Source: Olsenella uli (GTDB lineage Bacteria > Actinomycetota > Coriobacteriia > Coriobacteriales > Atopobiaceae). From it: DNA of 43,752 nt. The DNA lies in NCBI RefSeq assembly GCF_901212675.1, contig NZ_CAAKOQ010000043.1:1-43752 (forward strand), in the 5' to 3' direction. The notes under the pieces were generated by a model. That model was not told the DNA's origin, ran no database searches, and worked only from the letters and a program-made list of their open reading frames with translations. Positions within the stretch are counted from its first letter, which is position 1; the number at the start of each line of letters is the position of its first letter. This document shows, piece by piece, positions 8,125-15,776 of this stretch. Position numbers and translations under genes: made by a program.

Positions 8125-9135
8125 ATGAGACCGACGGTAAGGACATATCTGGTAGACGACGACGGGAACCGGGCCTTCGGGCCCGGTCCTGCCGAGCTCC
8201 TGCGTCGCATCCGCGAGCACGGGAGCCTGAGGGCCGCGTCCATCTCGATGAACATGGCCTACACCAAGGCGCTCGCGCTCGTGCGCAACGCCGAGCGGGG
8301 CCTGGGGGCGCCGCTCACGAGGCGTGCGGTGGGCGGTGTCGGCGGCGGCGGCTCCACGCCCACGCCAGAGGCGGACGCGCTGCTCGCGGCCTACGAGCGC
8401 TGGACCGCCTCGATGGAGGCCGTGGCGCAGGCGCAGTTCGCGGTGGCGTTCGCCAAGGGCGCGGCGGGCTCGGCTACGGCCTGGGCGGCCCCGCTGGCCG
8501 TAGATGACGCGGACGACGTCGAGCTGCTCGCGGCGCGCCACGTGGGCGTGTGCGTGCTCGCGGCGGGCCGCTCCACGCGGTTTGGCTCCAACAAGCTCGT
8601 GGCGCCGCTTCTGGGCGAGCCCGTGCTTGCCCGCACGCTCGCGGGCGTGCCGGCGGGCCTGCCGATGGTGGTGGCGAGCAACTCTGCCCAGGTGGACGAG
8701 CTGGTGGACGCGCGCGGCATCGACCGCGTGAGGCCCTCGGGGCCCGGCCAGGGAGACTCGGTGGCCGCGCTCGCCGCCTACGCCGAGGAGGCGGGCTGGG
8801 ACGCCTGCGTGTTCCTCCCCGGCGACCAGCCGCTCGTGGAGCAGGGGAGCGTTCGCTCGCTGCTTGCGGTGGCCGCGGCGCGCCCGGAGGCGTGCGTCCG
8901 GCTCTCGTGGCGCGGGCGGCTCGCCTCGCCGGCGCTCTTCCCGGCCTCGCTCTTCGGGCGCCTCTCCAGGCTCTCCGACGACGTGGGCGGAAGCGCCGTG
9001 CTCTCCGACGACGTGCCCCGCGCGGGCGTCGAAGCCACCTGGCCGTGGGAGCTTTGGGACGTGGACACACCCGACGACCTCGGGCGCGTTCGCGAGATAA
9101 TGGAGGCCGGGCTGGGGCGGGGCTCGTCCGCCTAG
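8125..9135 (+). CDS. mocA: ModE-type HTH fused to MocA-like molybdopterin cytidylyltransferase
   Basis: A 336-residue two-domain protein. Residues ~1-110 form a ModE/LysR-type winged helix, visible as LLRRIREHGSLRAASISMNMAYTKALALV followed by the ModE-like 'R-AVGG-GGG--TP' end. Residues ~138-336 are a MobA/MocA nucleotidyltransferase: LAAGRSTRFGSNK at 145-157, FLPGDQPLV (metal-binding D) and WDVDTPDDL at the end. MocA attaches CMP to molybdopterin for xanthine-oxidase-type hydroxylases, and E. coli mocA (ygfJ) also lies in the yge cluster. The HTH lacks the MOP domain of true ModE, so what it senses, if anything, is unknown. It starts 8 bases after carbamate kinase. Confidence 0.85.
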   Translation: MRPTVRTYLVDDDGNRAFGPGPAELLRRIREHGSLRAASISMNMAYTKALALVRNAERGLGAPLTRRAVGGVGGGGSTPTPEADALLAAYERWTASMEAVAQAQFAVAFAKGAAGSATAWAAPLAVDDADDVELLAARHVGVCVLAAGRSTRFGSNKLVAPLLGEPVLARTLAGVPAGLPMVVASNSAQVDELVDARGIDRVRPSGPGQGDSVAALAAYAEEAGWDACVFLPGDQPLVEQGSVRSLLAVAAARPEACVRLSWRGRLASPALFPASLFGRLSRLSDDVGGSAVLSDDVPRAGVEATWPWELWDVDTPDDLGRVREIMEAGLGRGSSA

Positions 9136-9336
9136 CCTGGTCGCGAGGGAACCCCGCCGCGCACCCTCGCCCGCCTGACGCGGGCGCCCGCGCGGCCTTG
9201 GTTTTTCAGGTGGCTTGCCGGGGCACATGCGGCGGGCCGTCCGAGCCACTTGGGCGACTCGTTCGCCCACGCGAAGCCGGGCCCGCATGGGACGGGCCCG
9301 CACGCCCTGCGGGGCGGGTACGGAGGAGATGGTTGC

Positions 9337-10704
9337 ATGGTCATCATCCAAGGCGGCGCGCTGGTCACGCCCGAGGGCATCCGCATGGGAGACGTGGCGC
9401 TTGCAGGCGACAAGGTCTCGCGCGTCGCGGCCCACATCGAGCCCGCCGAGGGCGACGAGGTCTTTGACGCGGGCGGCTGCTGGGTCTTCCCGGGCTTCAT
9501 CGACGCCCACACGCACATGCAGTGCTGGACGGGCATGGACTGGACGGCCGACAGCTTCGAGACGGGCACGCGGGCCGCTGCCTGCGGCGGCACCACCACG
9601 ATCGTCGACTACGCCACGGCCGACCGCGGCGTGACCATGCCCGACGCCCTCGCCGAGTGGCACCGCCGCGCCGACGGCACCTGCACGGCCAACTACGCCT
9701 TCCACATGGCCCTCGCCGAGTGGAACGAGCGCAACCGCTCAGACCTCGCCGTCATGCGCGAGCGCGGCGTGTGCAGCTTCAAGACCTACTTCGCCTACGA
9801 CCACCTGCGCCTCGACGACGCCGAGACCCTCGAGGTTCTCGAGGCGCTCAAGCCACTCGGCGCCACGCTCTGCGTGCACTGCGAGAACGGCACGGTGGTG
9901 GACGCCCTGCAGAGGCGCGTGTTCGACGAGGGCATCACCGGTCCCGAGGGCCATCCCCTGAGCCGTCCGGCCGAGTGCGAGGCCGAGGCCATCAGCCGCC
10001 TGCTCTACCTTGCGCACCTCGCGGGGGACGCCCGCGTGAACGTCGTGCACCTCTCGACGAGGCTGGGCCTGGAGGCCATCCGCGACGCCAAGGCCCGCGG
10101 GCAGAAGAACATCTTCGTGGAGACCTGCCCGCAGTACCTGTTGCTCGATGACACGCGCTACCTCGAGCAGGGCGACGACGGCTTTGCCGGCGCCAAGTAC
10201 GTGATGAGCCCGCCTCTGAGGAAGTCCTCCGACCGCGCGGCGCTTCGCGAGGCGCTTGTGCGCGGCGAGATCGACACCATCGCCACCGACCACTGCAGCT
10301 TCAACCTGTACGGGCAGAAGGACCGCGGCCGCGGTGACTTCCGCAAGATCCCCAACGGCGGCGCCGGCGTGGAGCACAGGCCCGCGCTCGTCGCCACGAG
10401 CTTTGTCGGCGAGCTGGGCCCCACCGACCTCTGCCGCCTCATGAGCGAGAACCCCGCCAAGGTGTTCGGCATGTGGCCGGCCAAGGGTCGCCTCGCCGAG
10501 GGTGCCGACGCCGACGTGTGCGTGTGGGACCCGAGCGTGGCGTGGACCATCAGTGCGGCCACGCAGCACCAGAACGTGGACCACACGCCCTACGAGGGCT
10601 TCGAGTGCCAGGGGCGGGCGCGGCTCACGTTCGTGAACGGCGTGCTGGCGGCGCGCGACGGCGAGCCCACCGGTGAGAAGCCCGGCCGCTTCGTCAAGCG
10701 GTAG
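9337..10704 (+). CDS. hyuA: Dihydropyrimidinase/hydantoinase-type amidohydrolase (HyuA/YgeZ)
   Basis: A cyclic-amide hydrolase of 455 residues (E. coli YgeZ/HyuA ~461) with a TIM-barrel binuclear metal site. Visible ligands are His58 and His60 in DAHTHMQ, the carbamylated lysine Lys149 in CSFKTYF, His181 in VHCENG, His238 in VVHLST and Asp318 in ATDHCS. It opens hydantoin- or dihydropyrimidine-like rings to carbamoyl amino acids (family knowledge). The ATG at 9337 is chosen for GGAGGAG about 9 bases upstream and because homology begins at once; an in-frame start at 9250 lies in spacer. The 201-base spacer before it is GC-rich, with a perfect palindrome CGCGGGCGCCCGCG. Confidence 0.92.
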   Translation: MVIIQGGALVTPEGIRMGDVALAGDKVSRVAAHIEPAEGDEVFDAGGCWVFPGFIDAHTHMQCWTGMDWTADSFETGTRAAACGGTTTIVDYATADRGVTMPDALAEWHRRADGTCTANYAFHMALAEWNERNRSDLAVMRERGVCSFKTYFAYDHLRLDDAETLEVLEALKPLGATLCVHCENGTVVDALQRRVFDEGITGPEGHPLSRPAECEAEAISRLLYLAHLAGDARVNVVHLSTRLGLEAIRDAKARGQKNIFVETCPQYLLLDDTRYLEQGDDGFAGAKYVMSPPLRKSSDRAALREALVRGEIDTIATDHCSFNLYGQKDRGRGDFRKIPNGGAGVEHRPALVATSFVGELGPTDLCRLMSENPAKVFGMWPAKGRLAEGADADVCVWDPSVAWTISAATQHQNVDHTPYEGFECQGRARLTFVNGVLAARDGEPTGEKPGRFVKR

Positions 10705-10808
10705 GGACCGGGGCCAGGCCCCGCAACGCACTTACAAGCGCCCGCCCGAGGTGGCGGGCCGAGCATGCCCGGGACAGCCGCCCCGGGCCCGACGACAAGG
10801 AGATTCGC

Positions 10809-11192
10809 ATGACAATCGAGGCAATCGTCACCGACAAGGCGCCCGCCGCGGTGGGCCCGTACTCCGCCGGCACCAAGGCCGCGGGCACGAGCATCCACGT
10901 GTCCGGCCAGCTGCCGATCGACCCGGCCACCGGCGAGTTTGCCGGTGCCGACGTGGCTGCGCAGACGCGCCAGAGCCTCACCAACATCAAGGCCGTGCTC
11001 GAGGCCGCCGGCGCCACCATGGCCGACGTCGCCGAGGTCACGGTCCTGCTCGACGACATTGCCGACTTTGGCGCGATGAACGAGGTCTACGGCGAGTTCT
11101 TCTCCGAGCCCTATCCCGCGCGCGCCGCCTTCGAGGTGGCCGCCCTGCCCAAGGCCGCCAAGGTCGAGATCAAGGCCGTGGCGTACCTGTAG
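10809..11192 (+). CDS. ridA: RidA family enamine/imine deaminase
   Basis: A 127-residue YjgF/YER057c/UK114 protein of normal length. It hydrolyses reactive 2-aminoacrylate and related enamines to keto acids and ammonia. The conserved N-terminal APAAVGPYSAGTKA segment, SGQLPIDPATG, and the C-terminal RAAFEVAALPKAAKVEIKAVA with the conserved Arg are all present. AAGGAG is placed 8 bases before the ATG. It closes the ygeX operon, and YgeX produces 2-aminoacrylate as an intermediate, so a detoxifying or rate-assisting partner role is a reasonable inference. A strong terminator lies about 95 bases downstream. Confidence 0.93.
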   Translation: MTIEAIVTDKAPAAVGPYSAGTKAAGTSIHVSGQLPIDPATGEFAGADVAAQTRQSLTNIKAVLEAAGATMADVAEVTVLLDDIADFGAMNEVYGEFFSEPYPARAAFEVAALPKAAKVEIKAVAYL

Positions 11193-11287
11193 GCCTGGGT
11201 CTCCGTCGGTGGCACTTGGCCGGCCAGCTGGTGGGCCTGTGCCTTGCGACGGCCGCGAGGCTTCCGCCAGCGCTCTGGGACTCATTT

Positions 11288-11343
11288 GGCGACCAGCTCG
11301 GACGAAATCAGCCCGATTATCGTTCGAGCTGGTCGCCTTTTTC
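11288..11343 (+). terminator. Rho-independent terminator after ridA
   Basis: A perfect 13-bp stem GGCGACCAGCTCG (11288-11300) / CGAGCTGGTCGCC (11325-11337) is followed by TTTTT and CG. The loop itself can pair further (GACGA with TCGTT), so the hairpin may reach about 20 bp. It separates the ygeX-ridA operon from the selenium genes. Confidence 0.88.
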
Positions 11344-11713
11344 GTTTCCCCGCATCTCGACCCCCGGCCCTCTGGCCTTGTCGGGTGCGCGACGGCGCCG
11401 CTCCTCCAGCCTCGTCACTCCTGCGCCCACACGGAGCGTGCAGTTTGACACGTTGTCACCCTCTCGGATGGCCTTCAACTGCCCTATTTGCACGCTTTGC
11501 GCTTGCTGGGCTATCCGGCCGTTGTGTCCTGGGCTATCCCGCCGTTGTGTTTCCCGCGGACAACGCTCGGGGCGTGCTTCGCCGCTTGCCGAGCGTTATC
11601 GTCCGGTGACAATAGCGAAACCTGACTTTCTTTAAGGCATCCTGACTTTGATGCTAGGTTGAGGGGAAGGAAGTGCACCCGCGCGGGGACGCGGGCCCGT
11701 GAGAGGAGGCGTT
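11344..11713. other. Intergenic stretch with tandem duplication and inverted repeat
   Basis: No gene is supported in these 370 bases. A 23-bp near-identical tandem pair starts at 11506 and 11529 (CTGGGCTATCC...GCCGTTGTGT). An inverted repeat follows at 11557-11605: inner stem AACGCTCGG / CCGAGCGTT (11562-11570, 11589-11597) with an outer CGGAC / GTCCG. After it, CCTGACTTT occurs twice (about 11622 and 11641). The low-GC stretch 11605-11660 may hold a promoter, but no clear hexamer pair was found. Confidence 0.5.
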
Positions 11714-12168
11714 ATGCCTGAGATGATGGCCGCGCGTGGTGTTGGCGCGGGCGCGGGCAAGAGACCATGTGCCACGGGCGCGGGGCCGCGCGGCTCTTTG
11801 GCGCGGACGGCACCGTGGTCGACGTGGGCGGCCAGGACACGAAGGTGATTCGCCTGCGCGGCGGGCGTGTCGCGAGGTTCGCGGTGAACGACAAGTGCGC
11901 GGCGCGCACGGGGCGCTTCCTCGAGGTCATGGCCGATCGGCTGGGCGTGAGCCACGACGCGCTCTCGGCGCTCGCGCGCGCCGGCGTCGCCACCATGATT
12001 TCGAGCGCGTGCACCGTGTTTGCCGAGAGCGAGGTCATCGGCCTCGTGGGGCGCGGTGAGCCGCGCGAGAGCATCGCGCGTGGGGTCGTCGACTCGGTGG
12101 TGTCACGGGTGGCCACGCTTGTCCAGGCCTCGGGCGGCGCGGCGTTCGTGGCGGCCGAGCCTGGGTAG
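11714..12168 (+). pseudogene. Broken acyl-CoA dehydratase activase (BadF/HgdC-type ATPase) fragment
   Basis: The reading frame from about 11761 encodes the middle of a 2-hydroxyacyl-CoA dehydratase activase: ETMCHGRGAAR, VDVGGQDTKVIRL, NDKCAARTGRFLEVMADRLG and ISSACTVFAESEVIGLV. The family normally has ~260 residues. Here the N-terminal ASKHA half with its GIDIGSTT loop is missing, and the protein stops about 50 residues early, before the TGGVA motif. An AGGAGG ribosome site and ATG at 11714 are in a different frame from the homology, and in that frame a TGA at 11719 blocks upstream extension. NDKCAAGTG has also become NDKCAARTG. All this points to an internal deletion and frameshift, leaving a relic. 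Confidence 0.65.
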
Positions 12169-12206
12169 GTGCCGGATGCCCTGGATGCTGGTTGCCATTG
12201 GCTGAG

Positions 12207-12272
12207 AAAACGTGCACTTTGACCAGTTGAGGGGCGCGTGCGGCGCCATCAAGTGGCCAAAGTGCACGGTTT
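12207..12272. repeat. 24-nt imperfect inverted repeat upstream of selD
   Basis: The arms at 12207-12230 and 12249-12272 match at 21 of 24 positions (core CGTGCACTTTG / CAAAGTGCACG), with an 18-nt loop. No T-run follows, so it is not a standard terminator. It sits in the 263-bp spacer between the activase relic and selD. The rest of that spacer (12273-12420) is a GC-rich run with repeated GGCGGACGCGG and GGCGCCGGCGG motifs. Confidence 0.7.
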
Positions 12273-12431
12273 GTGGGAGGTGCGGCGCCGGCGGCGCCGG
12301 CGGGCGGGCCTTGTGGACGAGGCGGACGCGGGGTTGCGGCGCTGGCGGTTGGGATACGCGGGCGAGGCGGACGCGGTCGTTGGCGGCGCCGGCGGGGGGC
12401 TGCCTGGCGCGAGAGGAATAGGGGGAGCGAC

Positions 12432-13472
12432 ATGGATATGGACGGCGTGAGGCTCACGGAGCTGGTGGAGGCGGCGGGGTGCGCGGCCAAGCTGGCGCCC
12501 GGCTCGCTCTCGAAGGTGCTCGGCGATCTGCCGCGCGTGGCCGACGAGCGGCTCCTCGTGGGCTTCGACGCCTCGGACGACGCCTGCGTCTTCGACCTGG
12601 GCGACGGCCGCGGCCTCGTGGAGACCTGCGACTTCTTCCCGCCGATGGTGGACGACCCTTACCTCTTTGGCCAGGTGGCGGCCGCCAACGCCCTCTCCGA
12701 CGTCTGGGCCATGGGAGGGGCGCCCACGCTCGCGCTCAACCTGCTGTGCTTTCCCAACTGCCTTGGCATCGAGGTGGCGGGCCAGATTCTGGCGGGCGGG
12801 GCCGAGCGGTGCCGCGAGGCGGGCTGCGTGGCGGCGGGAGGCCACTCGATCAACGACCACGAGCCCAAGTACGGCCTTGCGGTGACGGGCTTCGTGCCGC
12901 TCGCGCGGATGCTCGCCAACGCGGGGGCGCGTGAGGGCGACGCGCTCGTGCTCACGAAGGCGCTCGGCACGGGCATCCTCACGACGGCCCACAAGGCGGG
13001 GCTGCTCGACGAGGCCGGGCTCAAGGTTGCGACCGACTCGATGGTCACGCTCAACAAGGCGGCCGCGGAGGCCCTGGCAGACCTCGACGCGCATGCCGCC
13101 ACCGACGTCACGGGCTTCTCGCTCATGGGCCACGGCTGCGAGATGGCCGAGGCGAGCGGCGTCACGCTCGAGGTCCGTGCGGCCGACGTGCCCGTCATGG
13201 CGCGGGCCCGCGAGATGGCGCGGCTGGGCCTCATCCCGGCCGGCGCCTACCGCAACCGCGACTTCTTCGGGTCGCGCGTGGGGCTCTCGGACGCGCTGCC
13301 GCTCGACCTCACCGACGCGCTCTTCGACCCGCAGACCTCGGGCGGCCTGCTCGTGGCCCTGCCCGAGGCCGATGCGGGGCGGCTCGTGGCGCGCCTTCGC
13401 GACGGGGGCCAGCCGGCGGCGCTCGTCGGCCGCGCCATCCCGCGCGGCCCCCAATCCGTGGTAGTAAGCTGA
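12432..13472 (+). CDS. selD: Selenophosphate synthase
   Basis: A 346-residue SelD (E. coli 347) that makes selenophosphate from selenide and ATP. Residues 16-20 read GCAAK, placing the essential Cys17 and Lys20 at exactly the E. coli positions; the usual second cysteine (Cys19) is Ala. The residue at 17 is encoded by TGC, so this is not a selenocysteine form. Later motifs include FDASDDACVFD (ATP/Mg-binding Asp), SDVWAMGGAPTLALNL, GGHSINDHEPKYGLAVTG and DVTGFSLMGHG. The ATG at 12432 follows GGGGGAG; longer in-frame starts run into low-complexity spacer. Genes downstream (yedF, DUF3343, desulfurase, yqeB) tie it to labile-selenium hydroxylases, and no selA, selB or selC is in the window. Confidence 0.93.
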   Translation: MDMDGVRLTELVEAAGCAAKLAPGSLSKVLGDLPRVADERLLVGFDASDDACVFDLGDGRGLVETCDFFPPMVDDPYLFGQVAAANALSDVWAMGGAPTLALNLLCFPNCLGIEVAGQILAGGAERCREAGCVAAGGHSINDHEPKYGLAVTGFVPLARMLANAGAREGDALVLTKALGTGILTTAHKAGLLDEAGLKVATDSMVTLNKAAAEALADLDAHAATDVTGFSLMGHGCEMAEASGVTLEVRAADVPVMARAREMARLGLIPAGAYRNRDFFGSRVGLSDALPLDLTDALFDPQTSGGLLVALPEADAGRLVARLRDGGQPAALVGRAIPRGPQSVVVS

Positions 13473-13475
13473 TGA

Positions 13476-13536
13476 GCAATTGGGGACGTGTTCGTTTTGC
13501 TCACCTGCCAAGGGAGCAAAACGAACACGTCCCCAA
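13476..13536. repeat. Long perfect hairpin between selD and yedF (dispersed repeat)
   Basis: Two 22-nt perfectly complementary arms, 13480-13501 and 13515-13536, enclose a 13-nt loop; the arm begins TTGGGGACGTGTTCG. The 25 bases 13476-13500 recur exactly, in inverse orientation, at 43566-43590. The element begins 4 bases after the selD stop and ends 20 bases before yedF. There is no T-run, so it looks more like a REP-type element or an mRNA-stabilising stem than a terminator. Confidence 0.88.
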
Positions 13537-13555
13537 ATGACCCAAAGGAGAATAT

Positions 13556-14182
13556 ATGGCGGAGAACAAGCTGGTCATCGACGCGCGGGGCGACGCGTGC
13601 CCCATCCCGGTGGTCAAGACGCTCAAGGCGCTCGGCGCGCTCGAGGGTGCGGGCACGGTCGAGACCATCGTCGACAACGGGATCGCGGTCGAGAACCTCA
13701 CTCGCATGGGCGAGAACAAGGGCTGCGCGGTCACGACCGACCAGACGGCCGACAAGGAGTGGCACGTCTCGGTCGTCACCGACAAGGCCGTTGAGGTTGC
13801 CGAGGGCGAGGCCGAGTCGGCCACGTGCGACGTGCCGGCGTGCCCGCGCAGGGTCGTGGTGCAGGTGGCGTCCGACTCGATGGGCATCGGCGACGAGGGG
13901 CTGGGAAAGAAGCTGCTCAAGGGCTTCATCTACTCACTCACGCAGCTCGACGAGCTGCCGGCCACGATGCTCTTCTACAACTCGGGCGCGCACGTGACCT
14001 GCGAGGGCTCCGCCTCGCTCGACGACCTCAGGAACCTGGCCGACGCGGGCGTCGAGATCCTCACCTGCGGCACCTGCCTCGAGCACTACGACATCGCCGA
14101 CAAGCTTGCCGTGGGCGAGGTCACCAACATGTACGTGATCGCCCAGAAGCTCACGGGCGCGAGCGTCGTCGTCCGCCCGTAG
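13556..14182 (+). CDS. yedF: Selenium metabolism protein YedF (TusA-DsrE type)
   Basis: A 208-residue two-domain protein of the sulfurtransferase-like selenium metabolism family (usual length ~195-210). Residues ~5-75 are a TusA/SirA domain with the cysteine motif DACPIP. Residues ~100-208 are a DsrE-like domain with SDSMGIGDEGLGKKLLKGF, FYNSGAHVTCEGS and the diagnostic CGTCLEHY. It probably hands selenium or sulfur between the desulfurase, SelD and the target enzyme; the precise step is inference. AAGGAG precedes the ATG at 13556. A 13-residue cysteine-containing linker (CDVPACPRR) joins the domains. Confidence 0.9.
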   Translation: MAENKLVIDARGDACPIPVVKTLKALGALEGAGTVETIVDNGIAVENLTRMGENKGCAVTTDQTADKEWHVSVVTDKAVEVAEGEAESATCDVPACPRRVVVQVASDSMGIGDEGLGKKLLKGFIYSLTQLDELPATMLFYNSGAHVTCEGSASLDDLRNLADAGVEILTCGTCLEHYDIADKLAVGEVTNMYVIAQKLTGASVVVRP

Positions 14183-14186
14183 CGCC

Positions 14187-14552
14187 ATGGGCTTGAGGCG
14201 CGAGAGGAGGCCGTCTCTCGTCATTACGTTTCCCACGACGGCCGCGGCCATGGCGTGCGAGGAGACGTGCCAGCGCCAGGGCCTTCCCGGGCGCATGATT
14301 CCCGTGCCGGGCGAGATCTCGGCCGGCTGCGGGCTCGCGTGGAAGGCCGAGCCGGACGCGCGGGGCCACATCGAGGCGGCGCTTGCGGAGGAGGGCGTGG
14401 CCGTCGAGCGCTACTCGGTGGTCGAGCTCCTCGAGTTCGTGCGCGAGGGGGCCGAGGCGGGCCGGGCCGAGGCGAGCGGACCCCACGCGGGCGGCCGTTC
14501 CGCCTCCGGTGCTGCCGAGGCGCGCGACCGGGTCCCGGAGGAGCGCCCATGA
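14187..14552 (+). CDS. DUF3343 putative selenium/sulfur carrier protein
   Basis: A 121-residue protein whose first ~80 residues match the DUF3343 family: VITFPTTAAAMACEETCQRQG, then PVPGEISAGCGLAWK with the conserved cysteine in SAGCG. Family members are small and are typically found next to yedF and a cysteine desulfurase in SDMH gene sets. The C-terminal ~40 residues (EAGRAEASGPHAGGRS and onward) are an Ala/Gly/Arg-rich tail not usual for the family. It starts 4 bases after yedF, and its stop overlaps the desulfurase start (ATGA at 14549-14552), so the three genes are translationally coupled. Confidence 0.85.
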   Translation: MGLRRERRPSLVITFPTTAAAMACEETCQRQGLPGRMIPVPGEISAGCGLAWKAEPDARGHIEAALAEEGVAVERYSVVELLEFVREGAEAGRAEASGPHAGGRSASGAAEARDRVPEERP

Positions 14553-15697
14553 TCTACCTCGACAACGCCGCGACCACCCTGCGCAAGCCCCCATGCGTGG
14601 TCGACGCGGTCGTGGCGGCGATGGGATCGCTCGGTAACGCCGGGCGCGGGGCGTCGGCGGGCTCGCTCGACGCGGCGCGCGTGGTCGAGGGCTGCCGCGA
14701 GCGCGTGGCGGCGCTTCTGGGGTGCGCCCGCGCCGACCACGTGGCCTTTGCCCCCAACTCCACGGAGGCACTCAACTGCGCCATCAACGGGCTCGTGCGC
14801 CCCGGCGACCGCGTGGTCACAACGGTGCTCGAGCACAACTCGGTCCTGCGTCCGCTCAATCGGCTTGCCGCCGAGCGGGGCGCCACGGTCGAGTGTGCCG
14901 GCTGCGACGCCCTCGGCCGGCTCGACATGGCCGGGCTCGAGCGGCTCGTGACCCCCGGCATCCGCGCGGTGGTGGTGACGCACGCGTCCAACGTGACCGG
15001 CAACGTGGTCGACGTGGCATGCGTGGCCGAGCTTGCCCACGCGGCAGGCGCCCTCTGCGTGGTCGACGCGTCGCAGACGGTGGGCTGCGTGCCCGTCGAC
15101 ATGGGCGGGATGGGCCTCGACGTGGTGTGCTTCACCGGGCACAAGGGCCTCATGGGACCGCAGGGCACGGGTGGCCTGGCGGTGGCCGAGGGCGTCGACG
15201 TGCGTCCGTGGAACGTGGGCGGCACCGGCGTCCACAGCTTCGACGCGCTCCAGCCCGAGGGCTGGCCCACGCGCCTCGAGGCGGGCACGCTCAACGGCCA
15301 TGGCCTCGCGGGGCTCTCGGCGGCGCTCGTCTACCTGGCCGAGCGGGGCGGCGTCACGGCCGTGGGCGCGCGCGAGCTCGCGATGGCGCGGCGCCTCTAC
15401 GAGGGGGTGCGCGGGATCGCCGGCGTCACCGTCTACGGCGACTGGGGGGCGGGCCCGCGCGCGCGCACGGGCGTCGTTGCGCTCAACGTGGGAGGTGTCG
15501 ACTCGGCCGAGGTGTCCGACGCGCTCATGGCCGGCTGGGGCATCGCCACGCGACCGGGCGCCCACTGCGCGCCGCTCATGCACGAGGCGTTGGGTACCGC
15601 GGAGCAGGGCATCGTGCGGCTCAGCACGAGCTGGTTCACCACGGAGGACGAGGTGGACGCGGCGGTGGAGGCCGTCCGGGAGATCGCCGAGAGCTGA
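14549..15697 (+). CDS. Cysteine desulfurase of the selenium-metabolism cluster (class V aminotransferase)
   Basis: A 382-residue PLP enzyme that mobilises sulfur (or, for selenocysteine, selenium) as a cysteine persulfide/selenide. The N-terminus MIYLDNAATTLRKPP is diagnostic. The PLP lysine is Lys199 in FTGHKGLMGPQGTGG and the catalytic cysteine is Cys340 in RPGAHCAPL, in the short-loop arrangement of SufS/CsdB-type enzymes. GGAGGAG lies 8 bases upstream of the ATG at 14549. Context with selD, yedF, DUF3343 and yqeB suggests it delivers selenium to SelD or sulfur to the molybdenum cofactor; which of the two cannot be told from sequence. It is followed by the convergent yqeC. Confidence 0.92.
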   Translation: MIYLDNAATTLRKPPCVVDAVVAAMGSLGNAGRGASAGSLDAARVVEGCRERVAALLGCARADHVAFAPNSTEALNCAINGLVRPGDRVVTTVLEHNSVLRPLNRLAAERGATVECAGCDALGRLDMAGLERLVTPGIRAVVVTHASNVTGNVVDVACVAELAHAAGALCVVDASQTVGCVPVDMGGMGLDVVCFTGHKGLMGPQGTGGLAVAEGVDVRPWNVGGTGVHSFDALQPEGWPTRLEAGTLNGHGLAGLSAALVYLAERGGVTAVGARELAMARRLYEGVRGIAGVTVYGDWGAGPRARTGVVALNVGGVDSAEVSDALMAGWGIATRPGAHCAPLMHEALGTAEQGIVRLSTSWFTTEDEVDAAVEAVREIAES

Positions 15698-15776
15698 GCG
15701 GGCGTGCGGCCCTTGGCCGCGACGCCTGGCGCGGCGGGCTGGCCGATGCGTCCGCCACCCTCGGCCTCGTTGCCCT

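Noticed and set aside
11736..12059. Alternative plus-strand frame over the activase relic
   Set aside because: It is an Arg/Gly/His-rich shadow of the frame that carries the activase motifs.
12432..13472. Selenocysteine in SelD
   Set aside because: The catalytic position 17 is encoded by TGC, and no in-frame TGA occurs before the normal end.
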